From NCBI GenBank assembly GCA_032622095.1, contig CP136066.1, positions 225,932,961 through 225,996,960 on the forward strand: a stretch of 64,000 nt of DNA, in the 5' to 3' direction. This DNA is from Siphonodentalium dalli (lineage: Eukaryota; Mollusca; Scaphopoda; Gadilida; Siphonodentaliidae). The notes beneath the pieces are model-generated. The model was not told where the DNA came from and ran no database searches. It saw nothing but the letters and a program-made list of their open reading frames with translations. The translations under genes were made by a program, and so were the position numbers. Of this stretch, positions 49,571 to 59,012 are shown in pieces; the stretch's first letter is position 1, and each line of letters begins with the position of its first letter.

Positions 49571-50618
49571 TCCCGTTAATTTGCTGAGCTAATTAAAACT
49601 CAAAAATATTTAGCGATTTTGATTTTATATTGCCAAGCCAAAAAATAAAATAACATTTCTTCAAACTTTGATACAAAAACACCAACAGCTATTTGGACTA
49701 ACTATTTAGAAAAGTCCGTGGACAGGCTAAAACACATATAGATAACATCTAAATACGTCCCTAAGTCGGTCAAATAAACACAAAACCGTTTAACACAGAT
49801 TTTAACAATACGTTACTTATTGAACGAGAAAGTGCTCACAGGGTTATTTTTAATACAATGGTGAAGCATAGAAAAAATATAACATGTCCAGTATCAAATT
49901 GAAACAGAATAGCGTATATCCATGTGTATACACATATCATGCATATCTACTCTGGCTTCGCCAAGAAATCATACTCCACTAGTTCAAAACATGGTAACTT
50001 TCTGTTGCTCTGACAGGGAAGTTTTATAACATTGAAAAAAAATGCAGTTAACATACATGTGTATAATGCTCAGTTATAACTGTTCCGTATTAACATTGTA
50101 TTTTATAGCAGGTAAAGGTCTTATCTAGAGTTTGCATGGTTTGGGGGACTTGAATTAATCGGTTGTACTATGCGTCGCTTGGAATTTCATTGATGTTGGC
50201 TCACAAAGCTACACAAATCTTGCAACCTCGAGCTGGAAATTTATATTCAAGGAACAAGTATTAACACAGAAATATATTCCCTGCATGGTTTGTTCAATCT
50301 TCAACCCCATCAGAAGATAATAGAAAAGGTTCCCAGGGTTTGAACATATGGAAAATTATATATACGGGGGTATATTGCCAGAGTAAAGATTCATGGCATG
50401 ATCTAACACGTGTGCCGAACTTGAACATTTTAGGGAGAACATTATAGGTACGTAAGGCGTTTACCAAGAGAAAATGTTGAACAATGGATTGGTTTTGTTC
50501 TTGTGTTGATTGTCGATAAGACATGGATAACGCGATCATGCGTTGTTTTTTTAACTTTTCTTGAAGCACGAGTCATTTTACAATCGATACAATATCAAGG
50601 GGTAAATGGTCAACAGAA
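49571..50618. other. Non-coding flank of the LTR element
   Basis: No gene was recognised. 50190-50430 carries the second copy of the diverged repeat also seen at 47390-47600. This is the genomic flank immediately left of the 3' LTR; the last bases before the LTR are CAACAGAA. Confidence 0.5.
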
Positions 50619-50657
50619 TGTGAGGTAATGAACACATAGATATAGTAGGTACAAGTC

Positions 50658-50663
50658 TTTATT
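50658..50663 (-). terminator. LTR polyadenylation signal
   Basis: AATAAA on the minus strand, ~40 bp before the LTR end, followed by a T/G-containing stretch. The position fits the R/U5 boundary of a retroviral-type LTR. Confidence 0.65.
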
Positions 50664-50824
50664 ATGTTGTGAATAAGATATGCAGTGTGTACAAATATAA
50701 TGATCAAGAGTCGCCGCGAAGTGATTTCCCCGAATGGGTGATGCCTGGTGTGAATGATGCCTGGATATAACCTCGAGATGAGATGAGTCTAGTGAAAGCA
50801 TGATGTGATGGGATGTGGTTGTTT

Positions 50825-50832
50825 CTTATATA
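50825..50832 (-). promoter_or_regulatory. LTR TATA box
   Basis: TATATAAG on the minus strand inside the 3' LTR, ~245 bp from its U3 start. Transcription would start about 25-30 bp downstream (near 50795), leaving an R region that ends after the AATAAA at 50658-50663. Confidence 0.65.
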
Positions 50833-51077
50833 CTATTTGGGATGCATATTAGATGAGGCGTTTGGCAATACACATCGGGATTGGTTCCACCGTTATGGTC
50901 ATCTCCCTTGACCATATTTGGGAGCCATCTTCATTGTGTGTATGTCTTCGCTGGGAGTAAGACGTGTGAGGTTTCGTTAAGAACCGAACACGAATATCTG
51001 AGTTTGCGGTTTTATATATTGGGACATTCGTATAGTTTGAATCAAGTTGTGAGATTATAATGGGTAGTTATCTCACA

Positions 51078-51095
51078 TATGTCCCCCCACCCGTG
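51078..51095 (-). promoter_or_regulatory. Polypurine tract
   Basis: The minus strand reads GGGTGGGGGGACATA directly before TGTGAG, the start of the 3' LTR. A G-rich tract abutting the LTR is the primer for plus-strand DNA synthesis in LTR elements. Its exact contact with TGTGAG supports the LTR boundary. Confidence 0.75.
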
Positions 51096-51892
51096 TAAGA
51101 TTTTTAGCGCAGCGGAAAATCTTATGTAACATCAAAATTATGGACCTAACTGGGGAATTTGTGACCATGGTATGGATGAGGCTGAAATGAATTATAATAA
51201 CGATGGTGATCATATAGTAAGTCGATCGATACTTTGTAACATTGATTGTGGTGAAGTTATGATTAATACATATGGAACAAAGTTGTCTTAAAATGATAAT
51301 ACGCAATATTATGAGATTATGAAATAAATGGTGGGAAAAGCATATATGGGTTGGTATATAAAATGATCGGGCAAGCAGTGATAATGCGTGCTATATTGAT
51401 ATGTAGGATAAGGTGTGATAATAGAATATAGAGATACAAGTATGAGAAGTAATGAATATAACAATACGGTAATGGTGCATGGTATGTTTTGTAAATGATG
51501 TACATTGGTGATGTATTATATAAATGCATGTTGTATTGTTAATAAAATCATGAGGATATGTATACATTCGGTATTGTGGTAATGAGAGACCAAATGTTTC
51601 TCATCTGCCGTCAATTGCACAGGGAATTGTTGAGAGCATGTGTCAGAGGTGAAATATTGTTTGGAGTGTGGTATATGAGGCATTTATAAATGCGTTTGTT
51701 GATAGTTGGCGAGATCCGTGACCAATGTTATTGATGATAATTGGCGGTCAGTTGTCTAACGCTAGGGATTGGCACGTGTCATAATGGCGTTAGTATCTAC
51801 AGCTGCCGGGGTATGGATGCAGTAACGAAATTAGAATTAGTCTGTGGGTTTGTGCCCCTTATAGAAAAAAAATGGTATTATTGATAAAATGA
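51096..51892. other. Non-coding part between env and 3' LTR
   Basis: No coding sequence is supported. It is the 3' untranslated part of the element between the last env-like frame and the polypurine tract, AC-rich on the minus strand. Short open frames at 51073-51529 show no motif. Confidence 0.5.
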
Positions 51893-52222
51893 TCAGAATA
51901 GATTAAGTGGTGGGTTATGGATGGACGCGTGAGTTTTTATTATTTTCATAGGTCGTAATGTGGATGATTCATCATCAACATCTCGCGGGTGTTTTTTGGG
52001 AAATGTCAAATCTTCTTGTGTACTTTGTATTTGAGGTTGCTTAGCTGGAGACAAATGAATATCTTTCGTAGCTTCCTTGGGTATTGGTGGGGTTAGTCTG
52101 TGACGAAGTTGCATATCAGTTCCATTTATCATTTGGTTAAGTTTATTTCGTCGTTTTGCGATCTTAATTCGTCTCGTGTTGTGATTGCGTTGAGTCTGAT
52201 ATTGGGAATTTTCGTAATACAC
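51893..52222 (-). pseudogene. Possible env cytoplasmic-tail frame
   Basis: This open frame overlaps the end of the env membrane segment in a different frame. It is basic then proline- and charge-rich (RRIKIAKRRNK, LTPPIPKEATKD, FPKKHPRDVDDESS). Its composition fits a long cytoplasmic tail of an envelope protein that became separated by a frame change, but it could also be a separate or spurious frame. No domain is recognised. Confidence 0.4.
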
Positions 52223-52452
52223 TGAATAATGTATTTGCGACTTGAGATGGCAATCAGTAAAATTAATATGACCGCGGGAATGATGATTTGGTAATAATCT
52301 TGTTTTTGCTTTTGTTTGATGGGTTGCAGGGAAGTGACTGTTTGCAGAAAATCATATAGGGATAGTTGCTTTATGGGGGGTAACTTGTTTGGAATCGAAA
52401 TTTGAGGGGGCAAGTTATGAATTTGGGAAAATAATGGCTTCCATTGTGGCAA
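52129..52452 (-). pseudogene. Env membrane-anchor segment
   Basis: This frame contains one strong transmembrane helix (YYQIIIPAVILILLIAISSR) followed by a basic stop-transfer stretch, as expected at the C-terminus of a class I-like envelope glycoprotein. It is in the same reading frame as the main env frame at 52615-54159 but is separated from it by stop codons and an overlapping frame at 52463-52696. The envelope gene is therefore interrupted between about 52460 and 52620. The anchor itself looks intact. Confidence 0.7.
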
Positions 52453-52614
52453 TTTATGTAATTCAATAGTTGATTGTAATTGGGTTATTTGTGTCTTGAT
52501 GGTGATGTTTCATGAGTTCAAAGTTGTGAATGCAATTAGTTTGATACTGGCTGATGTAGCTATGCACCTTGGTGGTAAAGTTATCGTCGCGATGGTGGGT
52601 AAAATTGTGATTCT

Positions 52615-54072
52615 TTACGGTCGTTTTCTTAAGAGATTGTGATGACAGTTTACTGTAAATGTATGAGCTTTCGTGGTTGTTATAAGCCATGTACATGCCG
52701 CCAGCTTAATAGCGGATGGTAAATTATATTGAGGGTAGATGGCTATAGGGCAATTTGTGGCGGTATTTTTTGTATCATTGGTGAATATGTTGAGTAGGCA
52801 GTTATGATTATGTGATGCGGCGATTGAAATTTTTTGAATTTTACAATATGGTAATTTGTTTAAAATACACGGGTGATTGTCACCAATGGTGGTATATTTG
52901 GATCGGTCGGGAGATAATAGCAGGTAATTATGAGTAATATCGATTCGGGCAACTGCATATTTATTGTTGTGTCTGAGTTTTGGGTCTCGAGGGTCTAATG
53001 GATAAAAAAATGGTATAGCGCGGAATATGTCAAACTGCATTCTGATATCGCGTAAATAAATTGTTATGGTAATGATTAGTCTGCTGTCTGTGAGTATGGT
53101 TTGTGTCTTCAAATGTTGGTAATATTTTGCAATTCCCGATTCTATGGGGAATGGTAACTTCAAATGGGCTGGAAGTAATTTCGTTATACTGTCAAGTGCC
53201 TTTTTTAAATGTATTGGGCTTATGATCTCCGGTGTAAATCGGTGGTTAATTAGAGAGGCAATTTGAACTTTAAGATGTCGCAAATATAACTTTGCTTGGA
53301 TAACATCTTGTTGTATTTCATGTAATATTACTAGAAACTTAGCGTTGATGATTGTGAATATTTCAATTGTATGTACGTGTTTTTGAGTTCGATGTGTTTC
53401 TTTTCGAAGTGTGGTTTGAATATTGGATATTGTTGTTGATAATGTGTTGACTCGTTGGCGAATTTTGTTTGAAATGACGCGTGTTATATTCATGATAGAA
53501 TAAGCGGTTTGAGTATCGTGTTGGATTTTTTTTTGGTTTTGGTAGAGGGTTCGTATGTTATCTTCTACATGTGTAATATCTGACATCGAAGGGGTGCCAA
53601 ATAGAAACTTGGCGATATCGCTTATTACGGGTAATATTGCTCGTTTGAGTCTTTTGGTATTATGGAGTTGATAATAATTATGATATTCATATTGGATTTG
53701 TTTTGTTTTCGTGAGAGCCGCTGCTAATTCAGTTTGTAAATCTGTCAAAATGTTGATGAGATTAAAGTCAATGTTATTTGTCTCGTTCCTGAATGGAGGT
53801 TTGTTATGGTGATATGTGCTTTGATGAAACGTGGCACAAATGTTATTGAGTTTATTTTGGGCCATCCTTATGTCGGTAGCGAGTCTTGCTATGTAGGTAT
53901 AATATGGTGTGAGTTCGATGAGAAAACTGAGATCCCAATTTTCATTTGAGACAGCAATTTGCCGGTGATGCAAAAATAACATGTTCTGTCGAGTTAACAT
54001 AGCGTCACTAGTTTGAAAGCCGATGATAAGTATGAAGAGGGTCGCTTTAACGAAGTTTTCTGTAGGCTTCAT
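52615..54072 (-). pseudogene. env: Envelope glycoprotein (F-protein / errantivirus type), interrupted
   Basis: The main env frame is open from 54159, but the likely start is ATG at 54072 (MKPTENFVKATLF), 13 nt after a good 3' splice site (see 54086), giving a signal peptide (KATLFILIIGFQTSDA). A furin-type site KRLKR lies near 53641-53655. It is followed by a hydrophobic fusion-peptide-like stretch ending in LFGTPS, the pattern of baculovirus F and Gypsy-type envelope proteins. A long helical/coiled region and a Cys-containing membrane-proximal region (YLLLSPDRSKY, then spaced Cys) follow. The frame stops at 52615, before the membrane anchor at 52129-52452, so this copy cannot make a full anchored protein without suppression or repair. 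Family assignment is by pattern; overall identity is low. Confidence 0.72.
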
Positions 54073-54084
54073 ATCGCTTGCACC

Positions 54085-54110
54085 CCTATAAGTAAAAATA
54101 TAGGTGTGTA
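54085..54110 (-). promoter_or_regulatory. Candidate env splice acceptor
   Basis: On the minus strand CTAAT (branch-point-like) is followed by ACACACCTATATTTTTACTTATAG, and the exon would begin at 54085, 13 nt before the env ATG at 54072. Spliced subgenomic env mRNA is standard for env-bearing retroelements. The donor would be in the leader or gag, outside the window. Confidence 0.55.
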
Positions 54111-54274
54111 TTAGCGGGTTAGCCGGTATCTGATTATAAAGATAGATTCGCGTGGGCATGGCTTTTATGGGTTAACTGGTTTGATTAATCGATGAGATTT
54201 TTCGGCCGGTGTAAGTTGTAATGTCATTCTCAAATTACTGTGTAAAATTGGTACCCCCAGAAATCGACGAAATA

Positions 54275-54282
54275 TGACGTCA
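54275..54282. promoter_or_regulatory. Perfect CRE palindrome upstream of the small gene at 54424
   Basis: TGACGTCA (followed by CGCG) is the full CREB/ATF consensus. It lies ~79 bp upstream of the TATA box at 54360 and between two divergently oriented genes (env on minus, small gene on plus). It could serve the plus-strand promoter, a bidirectional promoter, or neither. Confidence 0.5.
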
Positions 54283-54359
54283 CGCGATGCCAGTGTGTGT
54301 ACCAATTAGCCGCGCTGCGTGCGCTAGGCGTGTCGACGAAGGTAATTAGTGGTATAGCG

Positions 54360-54367
54360 GTATAAAT
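54360..54367 (+). promoter_or_regulatory. TATA box of the small gene at 54424
   Basis: GTATAAATG lies 63 bp before the first ATG of the small plus-strand gene. Expected transcription start is near 54390. The arrangement matches that of the second small gene (TATA at 56362, ATG at 56412). Confidence 0.55.
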
Positions 54368-54423
54368 GCGTTGGCCATTACGGCTGTGAATTATTGCGGG
54401 CCTATCTTTCGATATTTGCAGTT

Positions 54424-54729
54424 ATGAGTCAACTTTTGAGTGAGTTAGAGTGTAAGTTGAGAAATGCGAAGGCATCTGGTTTATGGTATTTTGGGGTGAT
54501 CGTTGATTCGATCTATCTGACCTACGTGAATGATCAGATAGTCGATCAATTTGAGCAGGGGAATGAGCACGCCCGTACGGGGGTATCATCCAAGAGCGAT
54601 CGCTATCTGTGTACGTTGTGGCTAGAAGAAAATGAGAGGTGTTACCTCATTTTAAATCTGAGAAAGCAGATTAGGGAAGAGAGGAGAAGGTTGATGGATC
54701 TGTGGTCGGAAGAACAGACTGACTGGTAA
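54424..54729 (+). CDS. Small antisense accessory gene 1 (unknown family)
   Basis: The 101-codon frame starts at the first ATG after the TATA box (MSQLLSELECKLRNAKASG) and stops TAA. It lies on the strand opposite to gag, pol and env, between pol and env. Its C-terminus (ERCYLILNLRKQIREERRRL, then MDLWSEE) aligns without gaps with that of the small gene at 56412 (ERCQTVVNLRLEIIDERQRI, then VDIWSQH). The N-termini are also alike (MSxxL..LE.. L). The protein is predicted mostly helical and highly charged, with no signal peptide, membrane segment or zinc motif. AATAAA follows at 55007. Base composition is richer in C than the surrounding plus strand. I do not recognise the family; function is unknown. 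It could act on the element or on the host, like antisense genes of some retroviruses, but that is only analogy. Confidence 0.6.
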   Translation: MSQLLSELECKLRNAKASGLWYFGVIVDSIYLTYVNDQIVDQFEQGNEHARTGVSSKSDRYLCTLWLEENERCYLILNLRKQIREERRRLMDLWSEEQTDW

Positions 54730-55614
54730 GACGGAGTTAAGTTGGGCCGGCTGATGAGCGAGATTTGAGGAGGTTTGACAGGAGGAGTGAAGGAGAAAGA
54801 TGGGCCCAATCTTTGATAGCTGTTTGTGCCTATATAATTTAACGTGGGCTACATCGTGCTAATGAAGATTGGTTTCGTTGAAAAACATCACATGGACATC
54901 TGAATGTGAAAGACGAGTGGTATTGCTGTATTATTTATAAAAAGTATGTGTCATAGGGTGTAGGTATACCAACAGTCATGTCAATATGGATATCAAAAGG
55001 CATATGAATAAATGCGTATTGTATTCTGCTATATATAGGTTCTTATTGCTATATTTGACATGGTTATTGGCGGAAATATTTGGTGATTGTAATGTATAGT
55101 ATTAGGGGAGTGCAATTGACGCATGGAATAGTAGTTCTATCTATATTGTAATGATAATATTTTGATCGCGCATTATCACGCCGCTCTGGTTATCTTGGCT
55201 GGGGGGGGGGGGGGGTATGTATACGATATCGTCGTGTTGGGAGATATATTGTGATTTATACATACATGTTATTCAGGCTCATTTTAGCTCTGCACATGTA
55301 TATGTGATTTAGGGTTTTTGTTTTTGGGCAGTGGGGGGGGGGGTGGTACATATACGATATCGTCGTGTTGGGAGATAGATTGTGATTTACACATACATGT
55401 TCGTGATTTAGGGTATTTTGGGTAGTGGGGGGGGTGTGTATACGATATAGCCTTGTGTGATATGTGCTTTGATGCACTGCGTACGTCTTTGGCTATTATG
55501 GGTGGAGTGTAGAATGGGTTATGGGTGGTTGTGTGGCACGTCTGTCGTGTTTTGTATGTCACATGTTAATTTGAATTAGGCCGTGACTGGCCGTTAACAT
55601 GTACGTTATATTCG

Positions 55615-55655
<41 letters not shown>

Positions 55656-56280
55656 GACGGGCGTTCGGATGTCATGGGACTTGGATTGTGACTTGCATCT
55701 CACTAGATACGTGGTGTGTGGGGGAGGGGTGTGGTGTATGTACTGAATCGTTATGGAAGGTTCACCTATCGGTGTTCTTGTCATATTTATTGGTTTGTGT
55801 TGGTCGCTTGATTTTGACTTTATGATACACTTGTGAGGACGTGAACCTTGGTTAATTATTTCATCTAAATAGGGTTATTTGAGTTTAATGAATAATTATG
55901 GATAGTTTTGGTTATGTTATGAGGCAGATAAATTGGCTGGGTAATGTTTGTTTATGTTATTAGTTTATGTTGAAATATTCCTATTTATTGATATGATACT
56001 TGTGTAACATATTTGTATTGTATTTATTTGTTGTTGTTTGAGGGAAGCAAGTTTAGCCCTGTGTGCACTGTGCACCGATGCACACTGGACTTGCTAGTAT
56101 TGAGTTATAATCTGATTATTAGATGATGTTTAGTGTGTTAATTTATCATTGGACATTATGTTTAGATGTATCGAGGAGATATCGCTTGATAGCTGGTTCG
56201 ATGTTAGCGGGAACAGGCGTTTGTAATATTTATTACCGTGTGGGTCTATTTGAGATAGATGGTGCCTAGCATGACCCTCG
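54730..56280. other. Non-coding interval with G-runs and poly(T)
   Basis: It holds three imperfect ~110 bp repeats at about 55190-55455 (each with a G-run, ATACGATATCGTCGTGTTGG and GAGATA.ATTGTGATTTA), a poly(T) run at 55619-55654, and T/G-rich, C-poor sequence. No coding sequence is supported; frames on the minus strand are repeat artefacts. The C-poor plus strand matches the rest of the element. Confidence 0.6.
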
Positions 56281-56295
56281 GGAATCTTCGAGAAT
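56281..56295 (+). promoter_or_regulatory. Perfect three-unit heat-shock element
   Basis: GGAATCTTCGAGAAT contains GAA (56282), TTC (56287) and GAA (56292) at exact 5 bp spacing, the nGAAnnTTCnnGAAn consensus for HSF1 trimers. It lies 67 bp upstream of the TATA box at 56362 of the second small gene, a typical promoter-proximal distance. Known: such elements drive heat and stress induction in animals. Inferred: the gene at 56412 is stress-inducible. Confidence 0.62.
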
Positions 56296-56361
56296 GCCTA
56301 CTTGATTTTGGCATAGCGTCTCGATTCGATACGGACGCTATCTGCCAATATGGGATGAGTA

Positions 56362-56368
56362 TATAAGG
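56362..56368 (+). promoter_or_regulatory. TATA box of the small gene at 56412
   Basis: TATAAGG in GAGTATATAAGGTGTGGG, 50 bp before the ATG. It has good promoter form: heat-shock element, ~70 bp, TATA, ~25 bp, expected start. Confidence 0.62.
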
Positions 56369-56411
56369 TGTGGGAATATCGACAAGTGTTATTTCTGACT
56401 TAATTTTCATT

Positions 56412-56687
56412 ATGTCTGATTACTTGCTATTCTTGGAGGCTGAGCTCGCAGTATTGGAAACGAGTCACTATGAAGTGACTATGCAGTATGTGGACCACGT
56501 ACTGGCATTCTATGATGCCATAGTTGCCGTGTGCCTTGCCGGAGGGACCAGTATAGACTGGGCCAGGTACTTTAGTACCGTGTCTGAATTGGAAAGATGT
56601 CAGACGGTGGTCAATCTCCGATTGGAGATAATAGATGAAAGGCAGAGAATAGTAGATATATGGAGTCAACATCGAAGAGTGTTATAA
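56412..56687 (+). CDS. Small antisense accessory gene 2 (unknown family)
   Basis: The 91-codon frame starts at the first ATG after TATA (MSDYLLFLEAELAVLE) and ends TAA at 56687. It is a paralogue of the gene at 54424: the ungapped C-terminal block shares E-ERC, NLR, I, ER, R, D and WS at identical spacing. It is helical and charged, with no signal peptide or membrane segment. Codon and base use (many C and G, e.g. GCCGTGTGCCTTGCCGGAGG) differs sharply from the C-poor DNA around it. This suggests protein-level selection or capture from a host. AATAAA lies at 57117. Its promoter carries a heat-shock element. No known family is recognised. Alternative: a chance open frame, but the paired paralogue and promoter argue against it. 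Confidence 0.62.
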   Translation: MSDYLLFLEAELAVLETSHYEVTMQYVDHVLAFYDAIVAVCLAGGTSIDWARYFSTVSELERCQTVVNLRLEIIDERQRIVDIWSQHRRVL

Positions 56688-57320
56688 GAAGATGTTGCTG
56701 TGACTGCTGCCCCTGATGAATTCGGAGCGTCCCTGGATCAAGAGCTGGCTTGCATTCTGCAAGCTGGCATGGTGTTTACCAACAATGACATGAATTGAAT
56801 TGTTTTTGTGGTTATTCACTGTGTTAGCCTGTAGAAATAACATCTTGCTGATAAATTCAGTGAAAAGAAATGTAATTTTTTTTTTGTTGTAACCGTGGTA
56901 ATGCACCAAAGGTGGCAATATTGGTTGAAATACAAAAAGTAACTTCTGTAAACGTGCTAAATCGCCAAAGATTCTTTAATTATAGTCTAAGATTGGTTGA
57001 AATATAAAGAGATAAATATATTATTAGCCCGCTGCCAAGAATTATTACAGAGTTCAATACTGTTATTGATTGGGTTATTTAAGTTTTAGAATGAAGAGCG
57101 TTTGTTTGTTCGTTCAAATAAATTTGGTTTTAGTTATTTCGGAGAGTTTATGGGAACGTATTGAATATGGGAGAAATGTCGGGGTTGATATAATATACGC
57201 TTTATAGTAAAGAGCGTTATATGTTTGCTTCGGGGTTTCATGGGTTCAACTAATGTCGGCAAATGTATGTGAGAAGTGAGGTGGGAAATGGAATAGGTAT
57301 TGAGTGATGACGGTGGAAAT
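56688..57320. other. 3' flank of small gene 2
   Basis: No coding sequence is supported. The first ~430 bp to AATAAA at 57117 may be the 3' untranslated region. Short AAAGAGCGTT motifs (57091, 57200) precede the tandem array that repeats the same motif. Confidence 0.5.
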
Positions 57321-57950
57321 GCCGTGGTTTCTGTACCAATCGTTCTATGATAAAGAACGTTATTTGGCAGTATTGGGGGAAGTGATATTGAGGGAAATAT
57401 GCCGTGATGATTGTATCACCTACTATATAATATAATTATAGTGGCGTTGGTGGGTGGGGGTGTCTACATTGAGGGATAATATGCCGTGGTTTCTGTACCA
57501 ATCGTTCTATGATAAAGAGCGTTGTTTGGCAGGAGGGGGTAGTGATATTGAGGGAAATATGCCGTGATTATTGTATCTCCTACTATATAATATAATTATA
57601 GTGTCTTGTGGCGGGTGGGGGTGTCTACATTGAGGGATAATATGCCGTGGTTTCTGTACCAATCGTTCTATGATAAAGAGCGTTGTTTGGCAGGACGGGG
57701 TAGTGATTTTGAGGGAAATATTCCGTGATTATTGAATCACCTACTATATAATATAATTATAGTGTCTTGTGGCGGTGGTGGGTGGGGGTGTCTACATTGA
57801 GGGATAATATGCCGTGGTTTCTGTACCAATCGTTCTTATGATAAAGAGCGTTGATGGGCAGGAGGGGGTAGTGATATTGAGGGAAATATGCCGTGATTAC
57901 TGTATAACCTACTGTATAATATATAGTGTATTGTAGCGTTCGTGTGCTAT
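57321..57950. repeat. ~162-167 bp tandem repeat between pol and env
   Basis: Four copies (GCCGTGGTTTCTGTACCAAT at 57321, 57483, 57644 and 57811). Each contains CGTTCTATGATAAAGAGCGT, an imperfect palindrome, followed by GATATTGAGGGAAATATGCC and TACTATATAATATAATTATA. It sits downstream of pol and upstream of the antisense genes. Such arrays in LTR elements can act as enhancers or insulators, but nothing here proves it. Confidence 0.9.
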
Positions 57951-58376
57951 GTCAATGAATATATGATTGAGTTAAGCATATTGGAGGGAATGAAGTCATG
58001 AACGGGAGTTTGCCATATTTCGGAGATTGGTGCGAGAGGCAATGATCGACAGATTGGCATGTTTCGTGAATAAACAATTAGGCAAAGACGCCGAGTGTCA
58101 GTCCTTAGCGAAAGATATATATTACATGTCGGTTAAATTTACTTCGGCATCATGACTCAATGTACACCTGTTAGCGATAATTGAATTAGATATTTGGGAA
58201 ACGGGACGATGCCCTGTTTGATATATATACTATATGATCATGCAACTGGTATGAGTAAAGTTTATCGTTGGGGTGTCTATCTATGTTATGCCTTTGTAAA
58301 ACCTGTTTTATATAATACTAATAAAAGTTATGTAAACTATCTATCATTAGTGATTGTGAAGTACTTTGATACATAA
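57951..58376. other. Interval between tandem array and pol tail
   Basis: No gene is supported. A 60-codon plus-strand frame at 58194 has no motif. Confidence 0.45.
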
Positions 58377-59012
58377 TTATGAATGTTCGATATCAGTTGT
58401 CATCTGATATAAATCATATGTTTCCGTACTTTTGTTTGACCAATTCGTCGAACGGCTGTCGGGTGATGTATATTGGAAGGAATTAGAAAACGATGAATCT
58501 TTAGGCGTGTGTTTGGCGTATGGTGTATATAATTTACGATGCCGGCCGCGTTTGTTATCTGCGCGATCCGATTTTGTGTCTGGCGTCGTACTATAAGAAT
58601 TTTGTGTAATTAATTTGTGTTTTATGACATTTGGTTCCTGTGTTTGGGGCCTAGATTGGTCGCTGGGTGAAAAATCCGGGGGTGATTGGCTATCTGTTTT
58701 ATTAAAATGTTTCGAAGCCATGAGTGTGTTGGCTAATTCAGCCAATGGTATTGAAGAACTGTCGTCTGTGTTTGAGCGCTCAAGTTGAGCGCGCTTAATT
58801 GCCGTCGTTTTGAGGTCATCGTCTGATTCCAATGTGGATTGAGAGCTATTATTATCGACACTGGCTTCACTCGGTGGAAATGCAAATCGATTATGTCGTT
58901 TATTTTTTAAGTGATTGGGAATTTGAGGTGTAGGCCAATCAACGGGGGATGGTTTGATGTGTTTAGCATGTGATTTTGTTAATTTAGCAGATAGGTCATG
59001 TCTTAATATGTA
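58377..59012 (-). pseudogene. pol: Pol C-terminal tail (integrase C-terminus) in shifted frame
   Basis: This frame continues the integrase C-terminal domain after a one-base frame change near 59005-59015. The sequence RHDLSAKLTKSHAKHIKP is the usual end of the small beta-barrel that follows the catalytic core. A ~190-residue low-complexity Ser/Thr/Asp-rich tail without a recognised domain follows. The upstream frame (59003-63136) ends within a few codons of the break. The defect lies in a short C-run and may be a true mutation or a sequencing slip. Confidence 0.75.

Larger units (their letters stand above)
50619..51077 (-). repeat. 3' LTR
   Basis: The 459 bp segment starts TGTGAGATAACTACCC on the minus strand at 51077 and ends TTACCTCACA at 50619, so it has a TG...CA with a 6 bp inverted terminus (TGTGAG/CTCACA). 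It is immediately preceded on that strand by a purine-rich tract. Inside are TATATAAG (minus strand, 50832-50825) and AATAAA (50663-50658), correctly spaced for U3, R and U5. The second LTR is outside the window, so the ends are inferred from terminus, tract and signals rather than from comparison. Confidence 0.78.

Noticed and set aside
55256-55784. Pro/His/Lys-rich minus-strand frames
   Set aside because: Generated by G-runs, a tandem repeat and the poly(T) tract.
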